Notes: generated by a model from the letters alone, not told the origin. Positions 15,576-24,340 are shown, counted from the first letter of the stretch. The stretch is 64,000 nucleotides of DNA from Arthrobacter sp. FW305-BF8 (GCF_021789315.1 NZ_CP084561.1:434001-498000), one strand, 5' to 3'. Numbers and translations are program-made.

Positions 15576-15610
15576 TTTCTATTATCGAACCATCTGTTCC
15601 AATATAGAAC
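15576..15610. promoter_or_regulatory. Twin IclR-type operator boxes
   Basis: Two 15-bp pseudo-palindromes, TTTCTATTATCGAAC (15576-15590) and GTTCCAATATAGAAC (15596-15610), have centres 20 bp apart, two helical turns. Both resemble the GTTC-N7-GAAC pattern of IclR-family regulators of aromatic catabolism. No IclR gene is in the window. Confidence 0.5.
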
Positions 15611-15655
15611 ACGCAATCGGCGCAAGCCAGCCACACAGTGAAGTGAGGAAAGCCC

Positions 15656-17608
15656 GTGCAGTTCCACCACCACGGTTACGTTTCCGGTGACCCGCGTATC
15701 CAGCCGGCCGCCGGCGTCGGCATCAACCGCCCCGAAGAGCTGCCCGACGAGGTCGACGTACTCATCGTGGGCTCCGGCCCTGCGGGCATGCTCGCAGCGG
15801 CCCAGCTCTCCCAGTTCCCGGACATCACCACGCGCATCGTGGAGCGCCGCGGCGGACGCCTGGCGATCGGCCAGGCCGACGGCATCCAGGCCCGCAGCGT
15901 CGAGACCTTCCAGGCCTTCGGCTTCGCCGAGGAGATCACTGCAGAGGCCTACCGGATCACCGAGATGGCGTTCTGGAAGCCGAGCCCCGAGAACCCGCAG
16001 CACATCGTCCGTGCCGCCCGCGCGGTCGACGACGAAATGGGCATCAGCGAATTTCCGCACCTCATCGTCAACCAGGCCCGCGTGCTGGACTACTTCGCCC
16101 GGGTCATGGCCTATTCACCGGCCCGGATGACCCCCGACTACGGCTACGAGTTCAGCAGCCTCCACGTCGCGGATGCGGGGGAGTACCCCGTCACGGTGAC
16201 CCTGCTCCACACCGCCGGCGAGCTGGCGGGCCAGGAGCGCGTTGTGCGGGCCAAGTATGTGGTCGGTGCTGACGGTGCCCGCAGCAAGGTCCGTGAATCG
16301 ATCGGCTGCACGCTTGCCGGTGACCAGGCCAATCACGCCTGGGGCGTCATGGATGTCCTCGCGTCCACCGATTTCCCGGACATCCGCACCAAGTGCGCCA
16401 TCCAGTCCCACGACGGCGGCAGCATCCTGCTGATCCCGCGAGAGGGCGGCCACCTCTTCCGCATGTACGTCGACCTCGGCGTCGTGCCGGAGAACGATAA
16501 CGGCGCCATCCGCAAGACCACCATTGAACAGATCATCGCCCACGCGAACCAGATCCTGCAGCCCTACACCCTCGACGTCCGCAACGTCGCCTGGCACAGC
16601 GTGTACGAGGTGGGCCACCGCCTCACCGACAGATTCGACGACGTCCTGCCCGCCGAGCGGGATACCCGCACGCCGCGGGTGTTCATTACCGGCGACGCCT
16701 GCCACACGCACAGCGCGAAGGCTGGCCAGGGCATGAACGTGTCCATGCAGGACGGCTTCAACATCGGCTGGAAGCTCGGCCACGTGCTCGAGGGCCGCAG
16801 TCCGGAGTCGCTGCTCGCCACGTACTCCGCGGAGCGCCAGGTGGTCGCGAAGAACCTCATCGACTTCGACAAGGAATGGTCCACCCTCATGGCCAAGAAG
16901 CCCGAGGAGTTCGAGGACCCCTCGGAGCTCGAGGACTTCTACGTTCGCACCGCGGAATTCCCGGCGGGCTTCATGACCGAATACGCGCCGTCAATGATCG
17001 TGGCAGAGGCCAAGCACCAGGAACTTGCAACCGGCTTCACGGTGGGCAAGCGCTTCAAATCCGCGCCCGTGCAGCGCGTCTGCGACACCAACCCGCTGCA
17101 GCTAGGCCACCAGGCAAAGGCAGACGGCCGCTGGCGGATCTACGTGTTCGCCGACCCCGCCGAGGCTGGCGCGCCGTCGCCGACCACCGACCTCGCGCAG
17201 TGGCTGGAGAACTCACCGGAGTCCCCGCTCGCGGCTACGCCGGAAGGCGCCGACGCCGACGCCTGGTTCGACGTGAAGGTCATCTACCAGCAGGACCACA
17301 GGGGCATCGACATCAACGCCGTCCCGTCCGTGTTCAAGCCGGAGGTCGGGCCGTTCAGGCTCACCTACCTCGAGAAGGTCTACGGCACCGACCCGAACGC
17401 CGACATCTTCGAGCTGCGCGGCCTTGACCGCGGCGGCGTCGTGGTGGTGGTGCGTCCGGACCAGTACGTGGCGAACGTCCTGCCGCTGACCGCGACGGCG
17501 GAGCTCGGGGCCTTCTTTGCGCCGCTGCTGCCGGCCCGCCAGCCCGAGCCGCCTAAGTCGGAGCCGCTGCAGTCCGCCGGCTCGGGGCTCGTCGCCCACC
17601 TGGTGTAA
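15656..17608 (+). CDS. FAD-dependent aromatic hydroxylase, MobA/phenol 2-monooxygenase type
   Basis: A 650-residue single-component flavoprotein monooxygenase. The FAD/NAD(P)H part shows VDVLIVGSGPAGMLAA (GxGxxG, about 34-49), YVVGADGARSKVRES (the DG motif) and the FAD-ribityl motif RVFITGDACHTHSAKAGQGMN (GD). A thioredoxin-like phenol-hydroxylase dimerisation domain forms roughly 445-635. Length and layout match 3-hydroxybenzoate 4-monooxygenase MobA better than short class A hydroxylases. GTG 15656 is preceded by GAGGAAAG. Divergent from hpaG, it could convert 3-hydroxyphenylacetate to homoprotocatechuate by para-hydroxylation (inference); 3-hydroxybenzoate is the characterised substrate of the family. 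Confidence 0.88.
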   Translation: MQFHHHGYVSGDPRIQPAAGVGINRPEELPDEVDVLIVGSGPAGMLAAAQLSQFPDITTRIVERRGGRLAIGQADGIQARSVETFQAFGFAEEITAEAYRITEMAFWKPSPENPQHIVRAARAVDDEMGISEFPHLIVNQARVLDYFARVMAYSPARMTPDYGYEFSSLHVADAGEYPVTVTLLHTAGELAGQERVVRAKYVVGADGARSKVRESIGCTLAGDQANHAWGVMDVLASTDFPDIRTKCAIQSHDGGSILLIPREGGHLFRMYVDLGVVPENDNGAIRKTTIEQIIAHANQILQPYTLDVRNVAWHSVYEVGHRLTDRFDDVLPAERDTRTPRVFITGDACHTHSAKAGQGMNVSMQDGFNIGWKLGHVLEGRSPESLLATYSAERQVVAKNLIDFDKEWSTLMAKKPEEFEDPSELEDFYVRTAEFPAGFMTEYAPSMIVAEAKHQELATGFTVGKRFKSAPVQRVCDTNPLQLGHQAKADGRWRIYVFADPAEAGAPSPTTDLAQWLENSPESPLAATPEGADADAWFDVKVIYQQDHRGIDINAVPSVFKPEVGPFRLTYLEKVYGTDPNADIFELRGLDRGGVVVVVRPDQYVANVLPLTATAELGAFFAPLLPARQPEPPKSEPLQSAGSGLVAHLV

Positions 17609-17631
17609 GGCCAGCATGCCTTTCGCTCCTG

Positions 17632-17674
17632 GAGTCCGGATCCTCGCAACGGGGGATCCGGACTCTTTGGTTTT
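17632..17674 (+). terminator. Rho-independent terminator after the monooxygenase
   Basis: Stem GAGTCCGGATCC (17632-17643) pairs perfectly with 17654-17665 around a 10-nt loop and is followed by TTTGGTTTT. Confidence 0.9.
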
Positions 17675-17819
17675 CTGCCGGTCACGACCAGTGCGCTGAG
17701 GCACAACAACTGATCGCTGCCAGACAAGCCCTATCCGACCGGGACTGCCAAGCTGGATTCAGCGGTGCGAGGCCATTGCCGGCACCCCTCCAACGCTCAT
17801 GACCGTTAAGAAGGATCCA

Positions 17820-19295
17820 ATGAGTATTTCAAATTCCGAGTCCCGGACTGCAGAAGCAAATCCACACAAGGAACAGTCCACCGCCCTCCGCGCGGGCAGC
17901 ATCGGCGTCCTGGGTATTCTCTTTTTCGTTCTCTCAGCCCAGGCTCCGCTGACCGGCATCGTCGGCGCTGCACCCCTGGCGGCTGCACTCGGCAATGGCG
18001 CCGGGGCACCGGGTGCCTACCTCGTGGTGGGCATCGTCATTGTCATCTTCGCCGTCGGGTTCGTCGCCATGAGCCGGAAGGTGCAGGCCAGCGGCGCCTT
18101 TTACGCCTACATCACCGCCGCCTTCGGCAGAAAGACCGGCACAGGCGCGGCCTGGCTGGCACTCCTGGCGTACAGCACGGTGCAGGCCGCAATGTACGGC
18201 CTCTATGGTGCGGCCTTCTCCGGCCTGCTGGGTTCTGCCGGCCTGACCGTTCCCTGGTGGCTTCTGGCCGTTGCCACCATGGCAGGCGTGCAGGTTCTCG
18301 GGTCGATGAACATCGAACTCGGCGCCCGCGTCCTGGCTGTCCTCGTGGGCCTGGAGGTGGCGATTCTGCTGCTGTTCGGTCTCACCGTCCTGCTGAGGGG
18401 CGGAGGCCCCGAAGGCCTCAACATGGCAGCCTCATTTTCCCCGGAAGCGATCGCAAGCGGCGCCCCCGGAGTGGCCATCATGTTCGCCGTGGCGTCCATG
18501 TTCGGCTTCGAGTCGACGGCCATCTACTCCGCCGAGGCCAAGGATCCCCACCGCACGGTGGCCCGGGCAACCTACCTCTCCGTGGGCATCATCGCCGTGT
18601 TTTTCGGCTTCATCACCTGGATGCTGGTGAGCTTCTACGGGCCCTCGCACGTCATCGACGCCGCCGGAGCTGCCCTGGAGTCGGGGGACGCAACCTCGTT
18701 CGTCATTGGCCCGCTGGTTGAGCTGTTCGGCCCCTGGGCCGGCGTGACCGCCGGCATCCTCCTGGTGACATCCCTGCTGGCAGGCATCATCGCCTTCCAC
18801 AACGGCATCAACCGCTACCTCCACTCGCTGGCCCTTCGTGGTTCCCTGCCCGCCGTCCTGGCACGGACCAACAGGCACCGCGCCCCTGCAAACGCCGCCT
18901 GGGTCCAGACGAGTGTCGCCGTGCTGCTCGTGGCACCGTTCGCGGTGCTGGGAATGGACCCGGTCCTGACGCTCTTCTCGTGGTTCAGCGGGCTGGCTGT
19001 TGCGGCGCTGCTGGTGCTGTACATGCTCTGCTCCCTGGCCGTTGTTGCATTCTTCCGGCCCGAACGGGTGCCGGGGCAACTCTGGCAGACCCTCATCGCA
19101 CCGGCGCTCGCGTCGCTGCTGCTGGCATGGGTCCTCTACCTGGTGGTCAGCAACTTCACTTCCCTCATCGGCGGCAGCGCCGAAACCGCCCTCGGGCTGC
19201 TGGTTGCCGTCCCCGTGATGTTCGTGGCCGGGTTGCTGGCGGAAATCGTAGTGGAGAAGCGGGCAGGGACCTTAGAGTCGGAGCTCGCCGGGTAG
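17820..19295 (+). CDS. APC-superfamily amino acid/amine permease
   Basis: This 491-residue protein has about 12 hydrophobic helices and the amino acid-polyamine-organocation pattern. Helix 1 carries GVLGILFFVLSAQAPL, helix 2 carries GAYLVVGIVIVIFAVGF, SGAFYAYITAAFGRK follows, and MFGFESTAIYSAEAKDPHRT lies in the middle. The ATG at 17820 has GAAGGATCC just upstream; the in-frame ATG at 17799 has none. It has its own transcript since a strong terminator precedes it. Located between an aromatic hydroxylase and a glutamate dehydrogenase, it may import an aromatic amino acid or amine, but the substrate cannot be assigned. Its last 24 bp overlap the convergent AmiS/UreI gene. Confidence 0.87.
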   Translation: MSISNSESRTAEANPHKEQSTALRAGSIGVLGILFFVLSAQAPLTGIVGAAPLAAALGNGAGAPGAYLVVGIVIVIFAVGFVAMSRKVQASGAFYAYITAAFGRKTGTGAAWLALLAYSTVQAAMYGLYGAAFSGLLGSAGLTVPWWLLAVATMAGVQVLGSMNIELGARVLAVLVGLEVAILLLFGLTVLLRGGGPEGLNMAASFSPEAIASGAPGVAIMFAVASMFGFESTAIYSAEAKDPHRTVARATYLSVGIIAVFFGFITWMLVSFYGPSHVIDAAGAALESGDATSFVIGPLVELFGPWAGVTAGILLVTSLLAGIIAFHNGINRYLHSLALRGSLPAVLARTNRHRAPANAAWVQTSVAVLLVAPFAVLGMDPVLTLFSWFSGLAVAALLVLYMLCSLAVVAFFRPERVPGQLWQTLIAPALASLLLAWVLYLVVSNFTSLIGGSAETALGLLVAVPVMFVAGLLAEIVVEKRAGTLESELAG

Positions 19296-19916
19296 CGGGC
19301 GTTCGACGGCGGCAGCACCCGTTCCGCTGCGGCGGCCTCGCCTCGCGAGGCCGCCCGCCAGCAGCAGAAGGGCGGCAAGGCCGGCCCCTGCGGCGGCGGC
19401 CGCCGCTATGCCGGCCGGCCACTGCCCGCTAATCCCCAGGAACGCCGGCACCGTTGCCGAGGCCTGGCTGGTGAGCACAAGGGACCAGCCGATCAGGGGT
19501 GCCATCCGCTCGAAGCCCAACGCCATGTGAAGAAAGAACAGCAGCCACAAGTAGGTCCAGCAGAGCCACAGGACGGCAAGCAGGGGATCCTCCCCGGACC
19601 ACGCCGCCGCGAGCAGGATGCCGCAGGCGGCCACCATCCCGCAGAACCAGCCGAGCCCTTTGGATCCGAGCCCCAGCAGGAAGTCCAGGCCCACGTAGAC
19701 ATACGTCAGCCCGAACAGGAACATCCCGGCGGCCCCCAGCAGGGACTGCGTCCCGCCTCCCTCGGTGACGGTCAGATGAGCAACACCCAGTATGAGCTGC
19801 GCGTTCCCGATGACCAGACTGAAGACGGCAGCGTCCCGGCGGGGGATCTGGTTCAAGGCGGCCAGCCCGTTCAGCAACAGTGCAGCTCCGGAGAGGAGCA
19901 GGCAAACATACGCCAT
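19272..19916 (-). CDS. AmiS/UreI-family channel protein
   Basis: A 214-residue protein with seven hydrophobic helices. The first helix MAYVCLLLSGAALLLNGLAA, the loop PRRDAAVFSLVIGNAQ and GLTYVYVGLDFLLGLGSKGLGW with LWLCWTYLWLLFFLHMALG match the AmiS/UreI family, whose members pass urea or short amides. The C-terminal Ala/Arg-rich extension is poorly conserved. The gene converges on the APC permease with a 24-bp overlap at the 3' ends. It is divergent from gdhA and 18 kb from the urease operon, so the neighbourhood favours a nitrogen role but not a specific substrate. Confidence 0.85.
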   Translation of the reverse strand: MAYVCLLLSGAALLLNGLAALNQIPRRDAAVFSLVIGNAQLILGVAHLTVTEGGGTQSLLGAAGMFLFGLTYVYVGLDFLLGLGSKGLGWFCGMVAACGILLAAAWSGEDPLLAVLWLCWTYLWLLFFLHMALGFERMAPLIGWSLVLTSQASATVPAFLGISGQWPAGIAAAAAAGAGLAALLLLAGGLARRGRRSGTGAAAVERPLPGELRL

Positions 19917-20006
19917 CAGTAGCCCTTTCCGGCCCGCGGCGCTCTGGATTGAGTTCTCATTTTATGGAATTTTTCTGTCACAATACGGAGAATAAGCGAT
20001 TTCGGT

Positions 20007-20066
20007 GCCGCCGCCTATCAAGCGGCGGTCTTAATCGGTAAGGTTGAAAGGTCAACCATAGGCGGC
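20007..20066 (+). promoter_or_regulatory. gdhA leader with alternative RNA helices
   Basis: Two nested or competing structures are possible. CCGCCGC (20008-20014) pairs with GCGGCGG (20022-20028) as a local hairpin. Alternatively GCCGCCTAT (20010-20018) pairs perfectly over 9 bp with ATAGGCGGC (20058-20066), enclosing a second hairpin GGTTGA/TCAACC (20042-20047, 20052-20057). The shared segment makes the first two mutually exclusive, as in attenuators and riboswitches. The gdhA ribosome binding site is 35 nt further on. No known riboswitch class was recognised. Confidence 0.5.
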
Positions 20067-20112
20067 TGGAAATATCCTTTTGGCCGTTGCTCGCGGATTT
20101 AAGGACAGATTC

Positions 20113-21450
20113 ATGGATGCACGGCTGGAAGCCGTCAGGGATACGGTACTGGCGCGGAACCCCGGTGAGTCTGAGTTCCACCAGGCGGTGGTCGAGGTGT
20201 TCGAAAGCCTTGGCCCGGTCCACGACCGCCACCCCGAGTTCCTGGAAGCCGCTATCCTGGAACGGCTCTGCGAGCCCGAACGGCAGATCATCTTCCGGGT
20301 GCCGTGGACCGACGATTCAGGCCGCGTGCAGATCAACCGCGGCTTCCGCGTGGAGTTCAATTCAGCGCTCGGCCCCTACAAGGGCGGGCTCCGGTTCCAC
20401 CCCTCCGTTTACCTCGGGATCGTGAAATTCCTCGGCTTCGAGCAGATTTTCAAGAACGCGCTGACCGGCATGCCCATCGGCGGCGGCAAGGGCGGTTCCG
20501 ACTTCGACCCCCGCGGCCGCAGTGACGCCGAAGTCATGCGCTTCTGCCAGTCGTTCATGACGGAGCTCTACCGCCACATCGGCGAGTACACTGATGTCCC
20601 GGCCGGCGACATCGGTGTGGGCGGCCGCGAAATCGGCTACCTCTTTGGCCAGTACAAACGCATCACCAACCGCTACGAATCGGGCGTGCTGACCGGCAAG
20701 GGCATCTCCTGGGGAGGTTCCCTGGTCCGGCCCGAAGCCACCGGCTTCGGCACGGTGATCTTTACCGAGGAGATGCTCAAGACCCGGGGCTCATCCTTCG
20801 ATGGGCAGCGCGTGGTGGTTTCCGGCTCCGGCAACGTGGCCATCAATGCCATCGCCAAGGCCCAGGCGCTCGGCGCCAGCGTTGTGGCCTGTTCCGATTC
20901 CTCCGGGTACGTCGTGGACGAGGCGGGGATCGACGTCGGGCTGCTTCGCCAGGTCAAGGAAGTGGAACGCGGACGCCTCAAGGACTACGTTCTGCGCCGT
21001 TCCGGCGTTTCCTATGTGGAGGCCGGCTCCGTCTGGGACGTCGATGCGACTGTCGCCCTGCCGTGCGCCACGCAGAACGAGCTCGACGGCGGTGCTGCCG
21101 CCCGGCTGGTCCGCAACGGACTGCTCGCCGTCGGTGAAGGCGCCAACATGCCGTGCACCCCGGACGCCGTAGCAGTCTTCCAGGAGGCGGGCGTGCTGTT
21201 CGGGCCCGGCAAGGCCGCCAACGCAGGCGGCGTGGCCACCTCGGCGCTGGAGATGCAGCAGAACGCGAGCCGCGATTCCTGGTCCTTCGAGCACACGGAA
21301 CAGCGCCTGACGGACATCATGGTGGGAATCCACCACCGCTGCGCCTCCACCGCGGACGAGTACGGTGACCCCGGCAACTACGTGCTGGGCGCGAACATTG
21401 GCGGCTTCGTCAAAGTGGCGGACGCGATGCTCGCCCAGGGTCTGATTTAG
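20113..21450 (+). CDS. gdhA: NADP-specific glutamate dehydrogenase
   Basis: A 445-residue hexameric-type GDH making glutamate from 2-oxoglutarate and ammonia. Strong motifs are GPYKGGLRFHPSV (substrate lysine), MPIGGGKGGSDFDPRG with the catalytic Lys region, DVPAGDIGVGGREIGY and the Rossmann glycine motif VVVSGSGNVA. LPCATQNEL and GANMPCTPDA complete the pattern of the bacterial NADP enzymes. ATG 20113 has AAGGA 7 nt upstream. It can recapture ammonia released by the neighbouring amine and amide enzymes. The leader carries alternative helices. The TAG stop overlaps the stop of the convergent AraC gene by 4 bp. Confidence 0.96.
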   Translation: MDARLEAVRDTVLARNPGESEFHQAVVEVFESLGPVHDRHPEFLEAAILERLCEPERQIIFRVPWTDDSGRVQINRGFRVEFNSALGPYKGGLRFHPSVYLGIVKFLGFEQIFKNALTGMPIGGGKGGSDFDPRGRSDAEVMRFCQSFMTELYRHIGEYTDVPAGDIGVGGREIGYLFGQYKRITNRYESGVLTGKGISWGGSLVRPEATGFGTVIFTEEMLKTRGSSFDGQRVVVSGSGNVAINAIAKAQALGASVVACSDSSGYVVDEAGIDVGLLRQVKEVERGRLKDYVLRRSGVSYVEAGSVWDVDATVALPCATQNELDGGAAARLVRNGLLAVGEGANMPCTPDAVAVFQEAGVLFGPGKAANAGGVATSALEMQQNASRDSWSFEHTEQRLTDIMVGIHHRCASTADEYGDPGNYVLGANIGGFVKVADAMLAQGLI

Positions 21451-22412
21451 GCGCCGCGGCGCCAGTCGCTGGGGGATTCGCCGAAAGCCTCGCGGAATGT
21501 CCTGCTGAAGTGGGCTGCGTCCAGGAAGCCCCACCGCGCTGCCACGGCTCCCACTGAGGTGCCCGAGTGCAGCGGGTCCCTGAGGTCCCGGCGGACCCGA
21601 TCCAGCCGGCGGCTGCGGATCCAGCTGGCAACAGTGCTGCCGGACTCGTGGAAGACGTTGTGCAGGTGGCGGGTCGAAATGAAATGTGCTGCGGCAATGC
21701 TGGCCGGCGAAAGCTGCGGGTCGGCGAGGTTCTGCTCAATGTATTCGCGGACCGACGTCGCCAGCATTGCCTGGGGCTTCATGCTGTCGGCAGCCAGATC
21801 CAGTTCCGAATGGAGCATGGTGGTCACAAGGTCCAGGGTGTTGGCAGCGAGCCGGGAACCGCTCGGCCCGCCGAGTGCCTCCAAATTGCCGGCAAGCTGC
21901 GTGATGAACGGCCCCACAATGCCCGCCAGGCTGGACTCGCCGGCCAGCCGGACGGCTGACAGCTGCCCCACACAGTCCGGCGGCAGCGACAGGGAGTCGT
22001 GCGGGAACATGACCACCACCACGCGGGCCTGCTCTTCGAACGCCAGGGTGTACGGGCGGTTGGTGTCATAGATGGCGAGGTCGCCGGGGCGGAGCACGGC
22101 CTCGCGGTTGTCCTGGATGAGGAGGCCGGTGCCCTCCAGCTGAAGGTTGAGCTTGAAATAACGCTGGTCGGACTGGGCCAGAAGCGCGGGTGTGCGGTGG
22201 ACGCTGTGGCCCGAAGCCGACACCTCCACGATGCACGTGCGGTCCAACACCCTGGAGCGCATGCGGCCGCGGAACCGATCGGGCCGGGCCGTTTCGGCGG
22301 CCAGCGGCACGAAGGACTGGGCCACGAGGTGCCTCCAGTGGTCAAAGGAGGTGGCCACGCTGGAGGTGAGGGTCTGGTCCGCGGGGCGGGCCGTGGTTGC
22401 TGGCATGAACAT
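21447..22412 (-). CDS. AraC-family transcriptional regulator
   Basis: A 321-residue regulator with an N-terminal AraC-binding-like beta domain (about 30-200, including FKLNLQLEGTGLLIQDNREAV split over strands) and a C-terminal pair of helix-turn-helix motifs (about 218-320). The latter contain LSPASIAAAHFISTRHLHNV and VGAVAARWGFLDAAHFSRTF. The architecture resembles FeaR/NphR, and FeaR activates the amine oxidase and aldehyde dehydrogenase genes of E. coli. That makes control of the amine oxidase 2 kb away conceivable, but this is inference. It converges on gdhA with overlapping stop codons. A palindrome upstream at 22453 may be its operator. Confidence 0.9.
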   Translation of the reverse strand: MFMPATTARPADQTLTSSVATSFDHWRHLVAQSFVPLAAETARPDRFRGRMRSRVLDRTCIVEVSASGHSVHRTPALLAQSDQRYFKLNLQLEGTGLLIQDNREAVLRPGDLAIYDTNRPYTLAFEEQARVVVVMFPHDSLSLPPDCVGQLSAVRLAGESSLAGIVGPFITQLAGNLEALGGPSGSRLAANTLDLVTTMLHSELDLAADSMKPQAMLATSVREYIEQNLADPQLSPASIAAAHFISTRHLHNVFHESGSTVASWIRSRRLDRVRRDLRDPLHSGTSVGAVAARWGFLDAAHFSRTFREAFGESPSDWRRGA

Positions 22413-22452
22413 TCCTGACGCCGGTTCGCTGTCTGTTAGCGGGTCCCCAACA

Positions 22453-22470
22453 CTGTGTCCTGGAACACAG
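22453..22470. promoter_or_regulatory. Palindrome upstream of the AraC gene
   Basis: CTGTGTCCTGGAACACAG is an 18-bp palindrome with two internal mismatched pairs, 41 bp upstream of the regulator start. It could be an operator or a small hairpin; nothing else decides. Confidence 0.35.
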
Positions 22471-22558
22471 TCATTTCAGGTTAACGGCGAAATCCCGCCC
22501 TGTCATCTTTTTTCAACACATGGCGAATAAAGATTTTGTGAAGAAGGGCGGTCGGCCC

Positions 22559-23656
22559 TTACCTGTTCTTGCCCCGGGCTGCCACGGCCCAGCGGTCCAC
22601 GAGTCCGCCGCCGCGCACCACTGCGACATCATCCACCAGGTTCATCGCGAGGCATACGTGGTTGGGGATGACGCGCAACCTGTCGCCGATGGCCGGCAGG
22701 GTTCCGCGCTGAGGCCAGTCGACGGTTGCGTGGTGCTCCGACAGTGCGGTGATCCGGGCGTCCGGATAGCCCATCAGCCGTCCGAAGCCGCTTGCCCACG
22801 CGGGCCGGTCACTGCCGAGAACCTTGCTGCCGGCGTCAATGATGAAACGTGCCGGTCCGTCCGCGGGGGTTGCGTGGTGGCTGACCACCGTGGCCGCCAC
22901 TGTCAGCGCGATGTCCTCGGCGGCGCACCGCCCCAGCTCCAGCTGCTGGGCGTCGCCAAAGACGTACACGCCAGGGCGCACCTCGGTGGCAGCCGAATTC
23001 CCGGTCAGCATCGCCGTCGGGGTGGAGCCGCCGCTGCGGCAGGTGACGTCGAATCCCGCCGCCGCCAGAACCTCGGACGCCCGGTTCAGGGCGTGCTCCT
23101 CCTGCCTGGCCGCCTCGACCGGCATGCCCGGTGCGTAGCTGTGTCCCGGGAAGGTGAACACGCCGGCGACCTTCAGCCCGGCGCGCGCTGCTGCCTCGGC
23201 GACCGGTGCGACGGATTCCGGGCGGACGCCGCTCCGGTGGTGGCCGCTGTCGACTTCCACCAGGGCGCTGATGCTCCCCGCGGCACTGCCCAGGCCGGAT
23301 CCCAGGGCCGTTGCTCCCTCCACGGAGTCGATGCCAACGGTGATCTGCGCAGTTTGTGACAGGCGCCGAAGCCGCTCGGACTTCTGCGGCGAAAGCCAGA
23401 GGGGGTAGGCGATGAAGAGGTTGTCGACTCCGGCAATGGCAAACACTTCGGCTTCGCCGATGGTGGCCACTGTCAGTCCGGAGGCTCCCGCTGCGATCTG
23501 GCGGGCGGCGATTTCGGGAATCTTGTGGGTTTTGGCATGCGGGCGCAGATTCAGGCCCCGCGCCCGGACGGCTGATGCCATCCGCTCAATGTTCCGGTCG
23601 AGAATGTCGACGTCGATCAAGATTTCCGGGGTATCGATTTCGTGCGGGATGGTCAC
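22559..23656 (-). CDS. D-threonine aldolase / D-serine deaminase-like PLP enzyme
   Basis: A 365-residue fold-type III PLP enzyme with an alanine-racemase-like barrel. LRPHAKTHKIPEIAA holds the PLP lysine, EVDSGHHRSGVRPE follows, and the C-terminal DSD1-type metal domain contains SEHHATVDWP and RVIPNHVCLAMNL (His/Cys zinc ligands). Family members cleave D-threonine or D-3-hydroxy amino acids, or deaminate D-serine. GTG 23656 is preceded by CAGGAGA; a TTG at 23686 would overlap the tetR stop but lacks a ribosome binding site. It follows tetR on the same strand by 26 bp. Beta-hydroxy aromatic D-amino acids would suit the neighbourhood, without proof. Confidence 0.85.
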   Translation of the reverse strand: MTIPHEIDTPEILIDVDILDRNIERMASAVRARGLNLRPHAKTHKIPEIAARQIAAGASGLTVATIGEAEVFAIAGVDNLFIAYPLWLSPQKSERLRRLSQTAQITVGIDSVEGATALGSGLGSAAGSISALVEVDSGHHRSGVRPESVAPVAEAAARAGLKVAGVFTFPGHSYAPGMPVEAARQEEHALNRASEVLAAAGFDVTCRSGGSTPTAMLTGNSAATEVRPGVYVFGDAQQLELGRCAAEDIALTVAATVVSHHATPADGPARFIIDAGSKVLGSDRPAWASGFGRLMGYPDARITALSEHHATVDWPQRGTLPAIGDRLRVIPNHVCLAMNLVDDVAVVRGGGLVDRWAVAARGKNR

Positions 23657-23682
23657 TGCCGGCGTCTCCTGGTTGTTCTCGC

Positions 23683-24279
23683 TCAATGCTGGCCCGTCAG
23701 CAGGGCAAGGAATCCCTCGAGCTGCCCGTCCAGGCCGAGCTCCGTCTCGCCCTCCGGAAGCAGCGCGGCCGCGATCTGGGCGCCCAGCAGCATGTTGAGC
23801 AGCTGCCCGGCCAGGCTGTCGTCGTCGACGGCGGTACTCACGTCGCCGCTGTCCCGGGCCTCCCCGAGATAGCGCCGGATGGCATCCCGCCACTGCTGCA
23901 TCGATTCCCGGTGGATCTGCGCCTTGCCGGGGTCGTTGATGGCCTTCTGCCAGAAGGGGATGACGATCCGGGCTTCGTTGATCCGTTCCTCATCGAGCGG
24001 GAGCACTTCGACGCAGAAGGCCCGCAGGGCCGCCAGTCCCGAAAGTCCCGCGGTGACTTCGGCGATGCGTTCGTTGGTCCGGTTGAAGACGTGGCCGAAG
24101 GCGAAGGTCAGCAGCGTGTCCTTGGTGGGAAAGTACGGTTTCAGGGCCCCGTTGGCGAAGCCCGCCTCCGTGGCGATTTCCCGCATCGTGGCGCTCTCAA
24201 TGCCCATCCGGGCGATGATCCGCCAAGTCGCATCCACCAGTTCCAGGCGGCGCTCATCGTGGTCAACAATCTTTGGCAC
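23683..24279 (-). CDS. TetR-family transcriptional regulator
   Basis: A 198-residue repressor: N-terminal TetR helix-turn-helix (about 12-57, MREIATEAGFANGALKPYF, with KDTLL next) followed by an all-helical ligand-binding domain. It is divergent from the copper amine oxidase, with a shared 121-bp gap holding a candidate operator, and is followed by the D-threonine aldolase-like gene. The simplest model is a repressor of the amine oxidase and of its own operon, induced by an amine or aldehyde. Effector unknown. Confidence 0.92.
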   Translation of the reverse strand: MPKIVDHDERRLELVDATWRIIARMGIESATMREIATEAGFANGALKPYFPTKDTLLTFAFGHVFNRTNERIAEVTAGLSGLAALRAFCVEVLPLDEERINEARIVIPFWQKAINDPGKAQIHRESMQQWRDAIRRYLGEARDSGDVSTAVDDDSLAGQLLNMLLGAQIAAALLPEGETELGLDGQLEGFLALLTGQH

Positions 24280-24340
24280 GCGGCCACTCCCAGTAAATAT
24301 TTTTCGCCCAGACTCTTGTGAGCCATCTTACGTTCGCTTA

